A stretch of DNA of 64,000 nucleotides, from NCBI RefSeq assembly GCF_900115395.1, contig NZ_FOWE01000003.1:186001-250000 (forward strand). Direction: 5' to 3'. Shown one piece after another: positions 52,006 to 59,941 of this stretch; position 1 is the first letter of the stretch, and each line of letters opens with the position of its first letter. The notes under the pieces were generated by a model. The model did no database searches, had not been told where the DNA came from, and was given only the letters and a program-made list of their open reading frames with translations. The DNA is from Geodermatophilus obscurus. Its GTDB lineage: Bacteria > Actinomycetota > Actinomycetes > Mycobacteriales > Geodermatophilaceae. Position numbers and translations under genes: made by a program.

Positions 52006-53381
52006 GCGCCGGACCGGTCGTCGTCGTCGGCGACGCACTGCTCGACGTCGACCTGGTGGGCACCGCGTCCCGGCTCACCCCGGACGCGCCCGTGCCCGTC
52101 GTCGAGGACCTCGAGACCCGCGAGCGCCCCGGCGGCGCCGCCCTCGCCGCGGTCATCGCGGCGCAGGCCACCCGCCGCGAGGTGGTGCTCGTCGCCCCGC
52201 TCGCCGACGACGACGGCGCCGCGCGGCTGCGGGCGCTGCTGGACGGGCGGGTCAGGCTGGTCGCCGTCCCGGCCACCGGCGGCACCGCGGTCAAGCAGCG
52301 GGTACGCGTCGGTGACCACTCGGTGGTCCGCCTCGACAGCGGCGCGCCCGCGGTGACCCTGGGCGGGCTGCCGGCCGAGGCGCTCGAGGCGATCCGCGGC
52401 GCGGCCGCCGTGCTCGTCGCCGACTACGGGCGCGGCACGACCTCCGACCCCGCCGTGCGGGCCGCGCTGGCCGGCGCCGGCGGGCCGGTCGTCTGGGACC
52501 CCCACCCGCGCGGCGCCGACCCGGTGCCCTCGGTGCGGCTGGTCACGCCCAACGCCGCCGAGGCCGCCCGGGTGGCCGCCGCGGCCGGTGTCACCGCCGA
52601 CGGCGACGGCCTGGCCGCCGTCGGCGCCCGGGCCGAGGGGCTGATCCGGCACTGGGGCGTCGGCGCGGTCGCGGTCACCCTCGGCGCGCGGGGCGCGCTG
52701 CTGTCCTACGGCGAGGGCGCGCCGATGGTCGTGCCCGCGGTGCCGGTGACCGGCGGGGACCCCTGCGGTGCGGGCGACTCCTTCGCCGCCGCGGCGACGC
52801 TCGCCCTCGCCGACGGCGCGGTGACCGGCGAGGCGGTGGCGGCCGCGGTCGGGTTCGCCGGGCGCTTCGTCGCCGCCGGCGGGGCGTCGGCGTGGGACGC
52901 GCCCGCCGTCCGGGAGCCGGACGTGGCGGCCGAGGACGGCGTCTCCGCGCTGCTCGCCCGCGTCCGCGCCACCGGCGGCACCGTGGTGGCCACCGGCGGG
53001 TGCTTCGACCTGCTGCACCCCGGCCACGTGGCCACGCTGCGCGCCGCCCGCGGGCTGGGCGACTGCCTGGTCGTGTGCATCAACTCCGACGACTCGGTGC
53101 GCCGGCTCAAGGGCCCCACCCGGCCGCTGGTCACCGCCCCCGACCGGGCGCGCGTGCTCGAGGCGCTGGAGTTCGTCGACGCCGTCGTGGTGTTCGACGA
53201 GGACACCCCCGTCGAGGTGCTCGACCGGCTGCGGCCCGACGTGTGGGCCAAGGGCGGCGACTACGCCGGCGCGGACCTGCCCGAGGCCGCGGTGCTGCGC
53301 CGGTGGGGCGGGCAGGCCGTCGTGCTGCCCTACCTCGACGGCCACTCGACCACCGCCCTGGTCCAGCGCTCCCGGGTCTAG
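52002..53381 (+). CDS. hldE: Bifunctional heptose-7-phosphate kinase / heptose-1-phosphate adenylyltransferase
   Basis: 459 residues. The N-terminal PfkB/ribokinase domain (about 1-305) has VVVGDALLDVDLVG, GGAALAAVIAAQ and the catalytic GGDPCGAGDSFAAA near 250. The C-terminal nucleotidyltransferase domain (about 325-455) has VVATGGCFDLLHPGHVATLR (HxGH) and the WAKGGDY element. It makes D-glycero-beta-D-manno-heptose 1,7-bisphosphate and later ADP-heptose, with the GmhB domain acting in between. The adenylyl branch (not GDP) is indicated. No HldD epimerase is in the window, so the product may remain D,D-heptose. Overlaps gmhA by GTGA. Confidence 0.93.
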   Translation: MSAGPVVVVGDALLDVDLVGTASRLTPDAPVPVVEDLETRERPGGAALAAVIAAQATRREVVLVAPLADDDGAARLRALLDGRVRLVAVPATGGTAVKQRVRVGDHSVVRLDSGAPAVTLGGLPAEALEAIRGAAAVLVADYGRGTTSDPAVRAALAGAGGPVVWDPHPRGADPVPSVRLVTPNAAEAARVAAAAGVTADGDGLAAVGARAEGLIRHWGVGAVAVTLGARGALLSYGEGAPMVVPAVPVTGGDPCGAGDSFAAAATLALADGAVTGEAVAAAVGFAGRFVAAGGASAWDAPAVREPDVAAEDGVSALLARVRATGGTVVATGGCFDLLHPGHVATLRAARGLGDCLVVCINSDDSVRRLKGPTRPLVTAPDRARVLEALEFVDAVVVFDEDTPVEVLDRLRPDVWAKGGDYAGADLPEAAVLRRWGGQAVVLPYLDGHSTTALVQRSRV

Positions 53382-53384
53382 GCC

Positions 53385-53406
53385 GTGCACTTCCGCGGAA
53401 GTGCAC
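53385..53406 (+). promoter_or_regulatory. Perfect 22-bp palindrome covering the GT9 start codon
   Basis: GTGCACTTCCG is followed at once by its exact complement. In RNA this folds as a 9-bp stem with a CGCG loop that buries the GTG start codon. AGGAGG lies right after it, on the wrong side for this start. A translational switch or protein-binding site is plausible. Confidence 0.6.
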
Positions 53407-54353
53407 AGGAGGGCCGGCCGGTCGCGGTCGTCCTGCGGCCGCTGGGGCTCGGTGACCTGCTCACCGGCGTCCCGGCGATCCGGGCGGTGCGTGCGGCGGT
53501 CCCGGACCACCGGCTGGTCCTGGCGACGACGGCCGCGCTGGCGCCGCTGGCCGGCCTGGTCGACGCCGTCGACGACGTGCTGCCCGCGCGCGAGCTCGAG
53601 CCGCTCGACTGGGACCGGCCGCCGCCGGAGCTCGCCGTCGACCTGCACGGGAAGGGGCCGGCGTCGCACGTCGTCGTCGCCGGCCTGCACCCGGGGCGGC
53701 TGCTGACCTTCGCCGGCCCCGGCTGGCCGGGCCCGACCTGGCACCCCGACGAGCACGAGGTGCGCCGCTGGTGCCGGCTGGTGTCCGAGGGCCTGGGGAT
53801 CGACGCCGACCCCGACGCGCTCGACCTCGCCGTCCCGGCCGTGCCGCCGCCGGTGACCGGCGCCGCGCTCGTTCACCCCGGTGCGGCCTTCCCCGGCCGG
53901 CGCTGGCCGCCGGAGCGCTTCGCCGCGGTCGCCCGGGAGCTGGCCGACGCGGGACACGACGTCCGGATCACCGGCGGGCCGGCCGAGCGCGACCTGGCCG
54001 CCGCCGTGGCCCGTGGCGCCGGCCTGCCCGACGACGCCGTGCTCGCCGGGCGCACCTCCACGCTCGAGCTGGCCGCCACCGTCGCCGCCGCACGCGTGGT
54101 GGTCAGCGGCGACACCGGGGTGGCCCACCTGGCGACCGCCTACCGCCGTCCCTCGGTGGTCCTGTTCGGGCCGGTGTCCCCGGCGCTGTGGGGCCCGCCG
54201 GCACGGACCGGCGCGCACGGACCCCTGCACGTCGTCCTGTGGCACGGCGACGGCACCGGCGACCCCTGGGGCACCGAGCTCGACCCCGCTCTCGCCCGGA
54301 TCACCGTCGAGGAGGTGGCCGCGGCCCTCGAGGGGCTGCGCGCCTACCTCTGA
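53385..54353 (+). CDS. Second GT9 heptosyltransferase-like glycosyltransferase
   Basis: 322 residues, GT-B. N-terminal VAVVLRPLGLGDLLTGVPAIRAVR is the classic GT9 LGD motif. The C-terminal part has ALVHPGAAFPGRRWPPERFAAVA and VVVSGDTGVAHLATAYRRPSVVLFGPVSP, with the conserved Asp that the operon's other GT9 lacks. Predicted to add a further heptose. The start must be GTG 53385, since an in-frame TAG lies at 53379 and no other start codon precedes the conserved core. That GTG is inside a perfect palindrome and has no normal ribosome site. Only three bases separate it from hldE, in the same frame. Its 3' end overlaps the opposite-strand VWA gene by 10 bases. Confidence 0.88.
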   Translation: MHFRGSAQEGRPVAVVLRPLGLGDLLTGVPAIRAVRAAVPDHRLVLATTAALAPLAGLVDAVDDVLPARELEPLDWDRPPPELAVDLHGKGPASHVVVAGLHPGRLLTFAGPGWPGPTWHPDEHEVRRWCRLVSEGLGIDADPDALDLAVPAVPPPVTGAALVHPGAAFPGRRWPPERFAAVARELADAGHDVRITGGPAERDLAAAVARGAGLPDDAVLAGRTSTLELAATVAAARVVVSGDTGVAHLATAYRRPSVVLFGPVSPALWGPPARTGAHGPLHVVLWHGDGTGDPWGTELDPALARITVEEVAAALEGLRAYL

Positions 54354-55984
54354 CGCAGCGCGTCGAAGAGGACGTCCTGCAGGTCGGTGGGGTCGACCGC
54401 GGAGTACGCCGCGCCGCCGGTGGCGTCCCCGATCTGCTGGAGCGCGGTGATGTCGGCGTCCGGACCCAGGGCCACGCCGATCACCTTGACCGGCCGCTGG
54501 GGGTCGGCCTCGGCGGCCAGCGCCTGCAGCAACTCGTCGAGGCCGATGCCGCTGGCGTCCTCGTTGGTGCCGTCGGTGACGATGACGACGCTGCTGACGG
54601 CCTCGGGGTCGTACTGCTCCTGCGCCGAGCGGAAGGCGGCCAGCGTGGTGTCGTACAGGCCCGTGCCACCGGGGTCGAGCCGGTCGGGGATGGTCTCGAG
54701 CTCGCGGTCGAGCAGCTCGCGCTGGGTGGAGCCGTCGACCTCGTCGGTGAGCGTGCGGATCGGTGCCAGCTCCTGCCAGTCCTGCTCGCCCTCCAGCTGG
54801 TGGGCGAAGACCCACAGCCCGATCGACGACGTCCCGGGGATGAGGGTCAGCGCGCTGCGGGCGGCGTCGCGGGCGAGCGTGGCACGGGTGCCGTCACCGG
54901 CGGGCGCCTCCATCGAGGCGGAGACGTCGATGACGGTGAGCAGCCGGGAGGGGGCGGCCAGCCGGCTCAGCTCGCCGAGCAGGGCCTGCACGCCCTCCGG
55001 GTCGACCTCCAGCGCCTCGGGTGCCTCCTCCTGCACGCCGGGGCCGGGCTCGGTCGGCGCCGTGCCCTCGGCGTCGCGGAAGCCGGCGTCCAGGACGGCG
55101 GTGCGCGCGGTGGCGGAGGTCAGGGTCCGGACGACGGCGTCGACGGCGGCGCGGTCGTCGTCGGCGGGGGAGCCCACCCGCAGCACCGGGTAGTCCAGCT
55201 GCGGGGAGCCCTCCGCGGGGTAGACGGCGACGAGCTGCGACTCCGGGGCGAGGCGGTTGGCCGTGATGACCTCCTGCTCGCTGATCGGCACGAGCGGGGC
55301 CTCGACGTCGTTGCGGGCGGCGGCCCCGAGCGCCTCGGCCGGGGTGGTCGCCGGCCCTCGGCGGGCGGCCAGCACGGCCTGGACGACGGCGTTGTCGGCC
55401 TGGTCGCCACCCCCCAGCGAGGTCTGCACGGCGGCCAGTGCGGACACGCCCTCGGCGCTCGCGGCGAGGTCGGGGACGGCGATCGGGCGCTCGCCGCTCA
55501 GGGCCGCGCGCCAGTCCGGCGGCGAGGCGGTCCAGCCCAGCGCGTCGGCGGCGGCGCGGCTGGTGCCCAGCACGACCGGCGAGGTGGCCATCGAGCCGGA
55601 CGCGTCGAGGTCGGCGTCGCCGGCGCGGACGGTCCACAGCGAGCTGTCGGGCACCCACACGTGCGGCAGCGCGCTGCCCTCGAGGGCGGAGAGGTCGCCG
55701 ACGGTCTGCAGCGGCTCCTGCGCGGTCACCTCGGCCACGGCGCAGGCACCGCCACCGAGGTCCTGCGGCTCGTCGAGCAGCTGCTGCGCCACCGCACCGA
55801 GCTCCGGGGCGACGGCGACCCGGACGGTGCGGTTCTCCTCGCAGTCGCTCCCGCCCGACCCGGCGGCCAGCCACCAGACCAGCCCGCCGGCCACCAGTGC
55901 GAGCACCACGAGGGCGACGAGCAGGGCGACGGGTGCGGGACGTTGGGTGCGGCGCACGGTGCTCGTGTCGGCGTGGCGGCCCAT
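54344..55984 (-). CDS. Membrane-anchored substrate-binding-like protein with C-terminal VWA domain
   Basis: 546 residues. A signal-anchor helix (about 18-42) leads to an extracellular domain (about 50-320) resembling an extracellular solute-binding fold (VRVAVAPELGAVAQQLLDE, HVWVPDSSLWT, PIAVPDLAASAEGVSAL). A VWA domain follows (about 345-545) with an intact MIDAS: TVIDVSASMEAP (DxSxS, near 352), a Thr in GGTGLYDTT and IVTDGTNED. VWA domains bind partners through a metal ion. The solute-binding part suggests a small-ligand or polymer sensor. It converges on the heptose operon, with stops overlapping by 10 bases. Confidence 0.82.
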   Translation of the reverse strand: MGRHADTSTVRRTQRPAPVALLVALVVLALVAGGLVWWLAAGSGGSDCEENRTVRVAVAPELGAVAQQLLDEPQDLGGGACAVAEVTAQEPLQTVGDLSALEGSALPHVWVPDSSLWTVRAGDADLDASGSMATSPVVLGTSRAAADALGWTASPPDWRAALSGERPIAVPDLAASAEGVSALAAVQTSLGGGDQADNAVVQAVLAARRGPATTPAEALGAAARNDVEAPLVPISEQEVITANRLAPESQLVAVYPAEGSPQLDYPVLRVGSPADDDRAAVDAVVRTLTSATARTAVLDAGFRDAEGTAPTEPGPGVQEEAPEALEVDPEGVQALLGELSRLAAPSRLLTVIDVSASMEAPAGDGTRATLARDAARSALTLIPGTSSIGLWVFAHQLEGEQDWQELAPIRTLTDEVDGSTQRELLDRELETIPDRLDPGGTGLYDTTLAAFRSAQEQYDPEAVSSVVIVTDGTNEDASGIGLDELLQALAAEADPQRPVKVIGVALGPDADITALQQIGDATGGAAYSAVDPTDLQDVLFDALRQR

Positions 55985-56040
55985 TGCTCGCTCTCGGTCA
56001 GTGTCCGGTTCCTCGGCGTGCCCTCCGACCGCCGGTCCCC

Positions 56041-56046
56041 AATGTA
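56041..56046 (-). promoter_or_regulatory. -10 box (TACATT) for the SBP-VWA gene
   Basis: ATCTACATTGG on the - strand is the most A/T-rich spot in the gap, about 57 bases before the ATG at 55984, giving a leader of about 50 bases. No clear -35. Confidence 0.4.
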
Positions 56047-56110
56047 GATGCGAAGCGGGCCACCGTGTGGGCGGGTCGGCCACACGGGCCGGAGCGGACC
56101 TGCGCGCCGG

Positions 56111-57088
56111 TCAGCCGGCCTGGGCCGCGACCGTCCTCCGCCGCTCGGCGAACCAGGAGACGGTGCGCCGCAGCCCCTCCTCCGAGGCGACGACCGGCTG
56201 CCACCCCAGCAGCTCCTGCGCCCGGCGGGTGTCGGGACGGCGGACCTTCGGGTCGTCGACGGGCAGGTCGATGAACTCGATGCCCGAGGAGGAACCGGTC
56301 AGCTCGATGACCCACTCGGCCAGCCGCAGCATGGACAGCTCGTCGGGGTTGCCGATGTTGACCGGCCCCGGCTGGTCGGAGCAGGCCATCGCGAGGATGC
56401 CGCGCACCGTGTCGTCGACGTAGCAGATGGACCGGGTCTGCGAGCCGTCCCCGGCGACGGTGAGCGGCCGCCCGTCCAGCGCCTGGCCGACGAAGGCGGG
56501 GATGGCGCGGCCGTCGTCGGCGCGCATCCGCGGGCCGTAGGTGTTGAAGATCCGGACGATGCCGGTGTCGGTGCCCTTCGACGTCCGGTAGGCCGTCGTC
56601 ATCGCCTCGCTGAAGCGCTTGGCCTCGTCGTAGACCCCGCGCGGGCCGACCGGGTTGACGTTGCCCCAGTACTCCTCGGGCTGTGGGTGCACCAGCGGGT
56701 CGCCGTAGACCTCCGACGTCGAGGCCAGCACGTACCGGGCCCCCTTCTCGTGGGCCAGGCCCAGGGTGTGCAGCGTGCCGAGGCTGCCGACCTTGAGGGT
56801 CTCGATCGGCATCCTCAGGTAGTCCAGCGGGCTGGCCGGCGAGGCGAAGTGCAGGACCAGGTCGACCGGGCCGGGCACGTGCACGTAGTCGGTGACGTCG
56901 CAGCGCACCAGCCGGAAGCCGGGGTGCTCCATCAGGTGGACGACGTTCTCCGCCGAGCCGGTGAGGAAGTTGTCCAGGCAGACCACCTCGACGCCGCGCT
57001 CCAGCAGGTGCTCGCAGAGGTGCGAGCCGAGGAAACCGGCACCGCCGGTCACCACCGCCCGCCGGATCGTCCGTGCCGCCTGCACCAT
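56111..57088 (-). CDS. NAD-dependent sugar-nucleotide epimerase/decarboxylase (UDP-glucuronate decarboxylase-like)
   Basis: 325 residues, extended SDR fold. It has [52 protein letters not shown], and the catalytic Tyr/Lys in [13 protein letters not shown] (about 152-160). [24 protein letters not shown] and DDPKVRRPD complete it. The [14 protein letters not shown] and YDEAKR combination is characteristic of UDP-xylose synthases. It would turn UDP-glucuronate (from the dehydrogenase at 18410) into UDP-xylose for glycan building. ATG 57088 has GGGAGCGGAG upstream. Upstream GTG 57163 is in frame but adds non-conserved residues. Confidence 0.88.
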   Translation of the reverse strand: MVQAARTIRRAVVTGGAGFLGSHLCEHLLERGVEVVCLDNFLTGSAENVVHLMEHPGFRLVRCDVTDYVHVPGPVDLVLHFASPASPLDYLRMPIETLKVGSLGTLHTLGLAHEKGARYVLASTSEVYGDPLVHPQPEEYWGNVNPVGPRGVYDEAKRFSEAMTTAYRTSKGTDTGIVRIFNTYGPRMRADDGRAIPAFVGQALDGRPLTVAGDGSQTRSICYVDDTVRGILAMACSDQPGPVNIGNPDELSMLRLAEWVIELTGSSSGIEFIDLPVDDPKVRRPDTRRAQELLGWQPVVASEEGLRRTVSWFAERRRTVAAQAG

Positions 57089-57210
57089 CTCCGCTCCCGT
57101 CGCACCAGTCCCGCACCGGCGCGGGACACGGAGCGGCCCTACCCGGAGATCATCGGCCGACACTCAGCCGGTGAAGTGTCCTCGTCCGCGTCACCCGGGA
57201 CGGCGAACGG

Positions 57211-57240
57211 GCCGCCGGCTCCCGAGGGGGAACCGGCGGC
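57211..57240 (-). terminator. Hairpin in the gap after the liv operon
   Basis: GCCGCCGG and CCGGCGGC (8 bp) enclose a 14-base loop. With the structured element at 57259 it forms a double stem region that probably ends the liv transcript before the epimerase gene. Confidence 0.45.
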
Positions 57241-57258
57241 CCGTTCAGCAGGAGCCTG

Positions 57259-57324
57259 GGAACGGCCCCCTCGCAGGACCCCGCCCCGAGCGACAGCGAG
57301 GGGTGGGGGCGAGGGGATCCTTCC
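57259..57324 (-). repeat. Structured stop-codon-abutting element, second occurrence
   Basis: It begins at the base after the LivK-type stop on the - strand (GGAAGGATCCCC). It has the same architecture and nearly the same length (66 nt) as the element at 46305. The outer stem CCCCTCGC/GCGAGGGG replaces CCCCTCTGC/GCAGAGGGG, so paired positions changed together. It ends GGGGGCCGTTCC as the other does. Confidence 0.75.
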
Positions 57325-58671
57325 TCAGTTGATCGGCTCCTCGTCCGGGACGCCGCTCTCGGGGGGAGTGGTGGCCTCGCGGTCGAGCTCCTCGATCTCG
57401 GCGTCGCCGTTGTCGGTGACCAGCACCGGCGTCAGGTCCTCGGCCGTGGTCCCGGTGATGCGGCTGACCAGCATGCCGCTGTAGCCGGCGTGCTTGTCCT
57501 CCGAGTACCGGAAGGGCGCGAAGCCCGGGCCCTCCCACTCGGAGCCGGCCTGCTCCACGGCGGCGACCAGGTCGTCACGCGTCGGGTTCTGGCCGGCGGA
57601 CTGCAGGGCCTGGACCATCGTGTAGGCCTGCGACATGCCGTAGGCGCGGAAGTTGGTGAGCTCGCCCTCCTGGCCGGACTCCTCCCACGCCCGCTGCCAC
57701 AGCTGCGTCCACGGGTTGTCGGGGGTGTCCACGCCCGGGATGTACTCGGTGGTCAGGACGCCGTCGAGCAGGCTGGCGTCGCTCACCTGGCCCTCGGAGA
57801 AGCGGGCCAGCAGCGCGCCGACCAGCGCCGGGTCCGACCCGACGTTCGAGTAGAACCACTGCGGGTCGTAGCCCAGCTGCAGTGCGGTCAGCTGCGACAG
57901 CGCCGTGTAGCTCGGCACGTTGAAGCCCAGGACGAGGTCGGCGCCGGCCGCCTGTAGCGCGGAGATCTGCGGGCGGACGTCGGTGTTGCCGGGGACGTAG
58001 GTCTGCTCTTCGACGATCTGGTCCTCGAGGAACTGGCGGGCGCCGGCCGCGCCGTCCTCGCCGAAGTCGTCGCCCTGCAGGAACAGGCCGACCTTGGCGT
58101 CGGGGAAGTTCTCGGCCACGTACTGGCCGATGATCTTGCCCTCGATCTCGTAGTCGGGCTGCCAGCCGAAGGTGTAGGGCTTCTCCTCCGGGTCGTCCCA
58201 CAGCCGCGAGCCCGAGGCCACGAACAAGTCGGGCACGCCCTCGCTGTTGAGGAAGTCGGTGACGGCGTTGTGCGTCGGCGTCCCGAGGCCACCCATGATC
58301 GCGAACACCTCGTCCTCGAGGACGAGCTGGTTGACGATCTGGCTGGTGTTGGTCGGGTTGTACGCGTCGTCGCGGTAGGTGAACTCGATCTGCCGGCCGT
58401 TGACGCCCCCGTTGGCGTTGACGAAGTCGAAGTAGGCCTGGACGCCGGTCGGGATCTCGCTGTAGCCGGGCGCCGCGACGCCGGTCAGCGGGTAGTGCGC
58501 ACCGAGCTTGATGGTGTCCTCGGTGATGCCGACGTCGGAGGCCTCGTTCTCCTCGCTGCCGCCGCCGCCGCCACCACCGCCGCCGGAGTCACCGCCGCCG
58601 CACGCGGCGAGGGTGGTGGCGACGGTCGCGGCAGCGACGAAGCTGACGAGGCGTCGTGAGGATCGTGTCAA
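57325..58671 (-). CDS. livK: ABC transporter substrate-binding lipoprotein, branched-chain amino-acid type
   Basis: 448 residues. Lipoprotein signal with lipobox LAAC (Cys 24), a glycine-rich spacer, then a two-lobed periplasmic-binding fold: IKLGAHYPLTGVAAPGYSEI, AYFDFVNANGGVNGRQIEFTYRDDAYNP, AIMGGLGTPTHNAV and RAYGMSQAYTMVQAL. It captures a ligand (branched-chain amino acid, amide or aromatic acid, which cannot be told) for the LivHMGF transporter encoded upstream. TTG start with GAGGAG 5 bases upstream. Last gene of the operon, separated from livM by 97 bases, which could allow separate expression. A structured element follows the stop directly. Confidence 0.9.
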   Translation of the reverse strand: MTRSSRRLVSFVAAATVATTLAACGGGDSGGGGGGGGGSEENEASDVGITEDTIKLGAHYPLTGVAAPGYSEIPTGVQAYFDFVNANGGVNGRQIEFTYRDDAYNPTNTSQIVNQLVLEDEVFAIMGGLGTPTHNAVTDFLNSEGVPDLFVASGSRLWDDPEEKPYTFGWQPDYEIEGKIIGQYVAENFPDAKVGLFLQGDDFGEDGAAGARQFLEDQIVEEQTYVPGNTDVRPQISALQAAGADLVLGFNVPSYTALSQLTALQLGYDPQWFYSNVGSDPALVGALLARFSEGQVSDASLLDGVLTTEYIPGVDTPDNPWTQLWQRAWEESGQEGELTNFRAYGMSQAYTMVQALQSAGQNPTRDDLVAAVEQAGSEWEGPGFAPFRYSEDKHAGYSGMLVSRITGTTAEDLTPVLVTDNGDAEIEELDREATTPPESGVPDEEPIN

Positions 58672-58768
58672 GGGGTCTCCTCTGGATGGACCCGGGCACC
58701 TGTGCCCGGGGGCTCTGGGGTGGGTGGGGGCTGGGGTCGGCGGGGACGCGGCCGGGGAGCCCGGCTGG

Positions 58769-59941
58769 TCACCTCGTGGTGCCGCCGGCGGCCCGCCGGG
58801 CGCGCTGCTTCATCCAGGCGAGCCGGATGGACCCGACCAGGCCGGCGGGGGCGAAGAGCATGACCAGCACGAGGATCACGCCGTAGACGACGTAGGAGAT
58901 CTCGGCGGCCTGCGCGGCGTCCATGTCCAGCGACTCGCCGGCGTCCCGCAGCACGCGCGGCAGGAAGACCAGCAGCGCCGCCCCGATCAGAGCCCCCAGC
59001 AGGCTGCCCAGTCCGCCGATGACGATGGCCGTGAGCAGGGACAGCGACAGGACGATGGTGAAGCCGGTCGGTGCAGTCAGCCGGACGACGAGAGCCAGGA
59101 CCGCCCCGGCCAGGCCCGCGGCGGCGGCGCTGACCACGAACGCGAGCACCCGCCACCGGCCGAGGTCGATGCCGGCGAGCTCGGCGGCGACCTCCTGGTC
59201 GCGCACGGCACGCCAGGTGCGCCCCACCCGGCTGCGCATGAGGTTGGCCAGCAGGAAGTAGGTGATCAGCAGGCAGGCGACGCTGATGTAGGCGATCCAC
59301 TTGACGCCGGAGGGGGAGCCGCCGGACAGGCTGCGGATGACGTCGGTGAACCACTCCGGGCGGTCGGGTGAGGACACCGTCAGGCCCTGCTCACCCCCGA
59401 GGAAGCTCCGGTAGTACAGCGCGAGACCGGGCAGGCCGACCGCCAGTGCCAGCGTCGCACCGGCCAGGTACGGCCCGTGCAGCCGCGCCGCGGCGACGCC
59501 GACGATCGCGCCGACGAGCGACGTCAGCGCGACCGCGGCGAGGAACACGACGACGAGAGGCAGCGGCTCCTCGGCGTCGAGCAGCAGTGCGGTGGTGTAC
59601 GCGCCCACCGCCATGAGCGCGCCGTGGCCCAGCGAGATCTGCCCGTTGAGGCCGGTCAGCACGGTCAGCCCACCGGCGGCGATCGCGTAGAAGGCGACGT
59701 AGCCGACCTGCGCGTTGAAGCCGAGGTCGGTGGTCTCGAGCAGCACCACCGCGCCGACGGCGCAGAGGACCAGCACGAGCAGGTGCCGCAGCAGGGTGTT
59801 CCGCGGCAGGAACGTGCGGCCCCCGGCGGCCTGCGCGGAGCTGGCGTTGCTCGCGGCGGTGGCCGTGCTCGGCGCGTCGGAGGTGGCCGCGCCGGCGGTG
59901 GGGGAGGAGGCCGGGGTCTGCAGGTCGCTCACGGCGGTCAC
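58769..59941 (-). CDS. livM: ABC transporter permease LivM-type
   Basis: 390 residues. An Ala/Ser/Thr-rich N-terminal extension of about 45 residues precedes about ten membrane helices. LTGLNGQISLGHGALMAVGAYTTALL is the family signature near 95. RAVRDQEVAAELAGIDLGRWRVLAFVVSA is the EAA-type loop that contacts the ATPases. It forms the membrane channel with LivH. GTG 59941 overlaps the livH stop (GTGA). Confidence 0.92.
   Translation of the reverse strand: MTAVSDLQTPASSPTAGAATSDAPSTATAASNASSAQAAGGRTFLPRNTLLRHLLVLVLCAVGAVVLLETTDLGFNAQVGYVAFYAIAAGGLTVLTGLNGQISLGHGALMAVGAYTTALLLDAEEPLPLVVVFLAAVALTSLVGAIVGVAAARLHGPYLAGATLALAVGLPGLALYYRSFLGGEQGLTVSSPDRPEWFTDVIRSLSGGSPSGVKWIAYISVACLLITYFLLANLMRSRVGRTWRAVRDQEVAAELAGIDLGRWRVLAFVVSAAAAGLAGAVLALVVRLTAPTGFTIVLSLSLLTAIVIGGLGSLLGALIGAALLVFLPRVLRDAGESLDMDAAQAAEISYVVYGVILVLVMLFAPAGLVGSIRLAWMKQRARRAAGGTTR

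Noticed and set aside
53401..53706. Alternative GTG start at 53401 just before AGGAGG
   Set aside because: It is in a different frame from the GT9 protein, and its translation is an Arg-rich shadow sequence.
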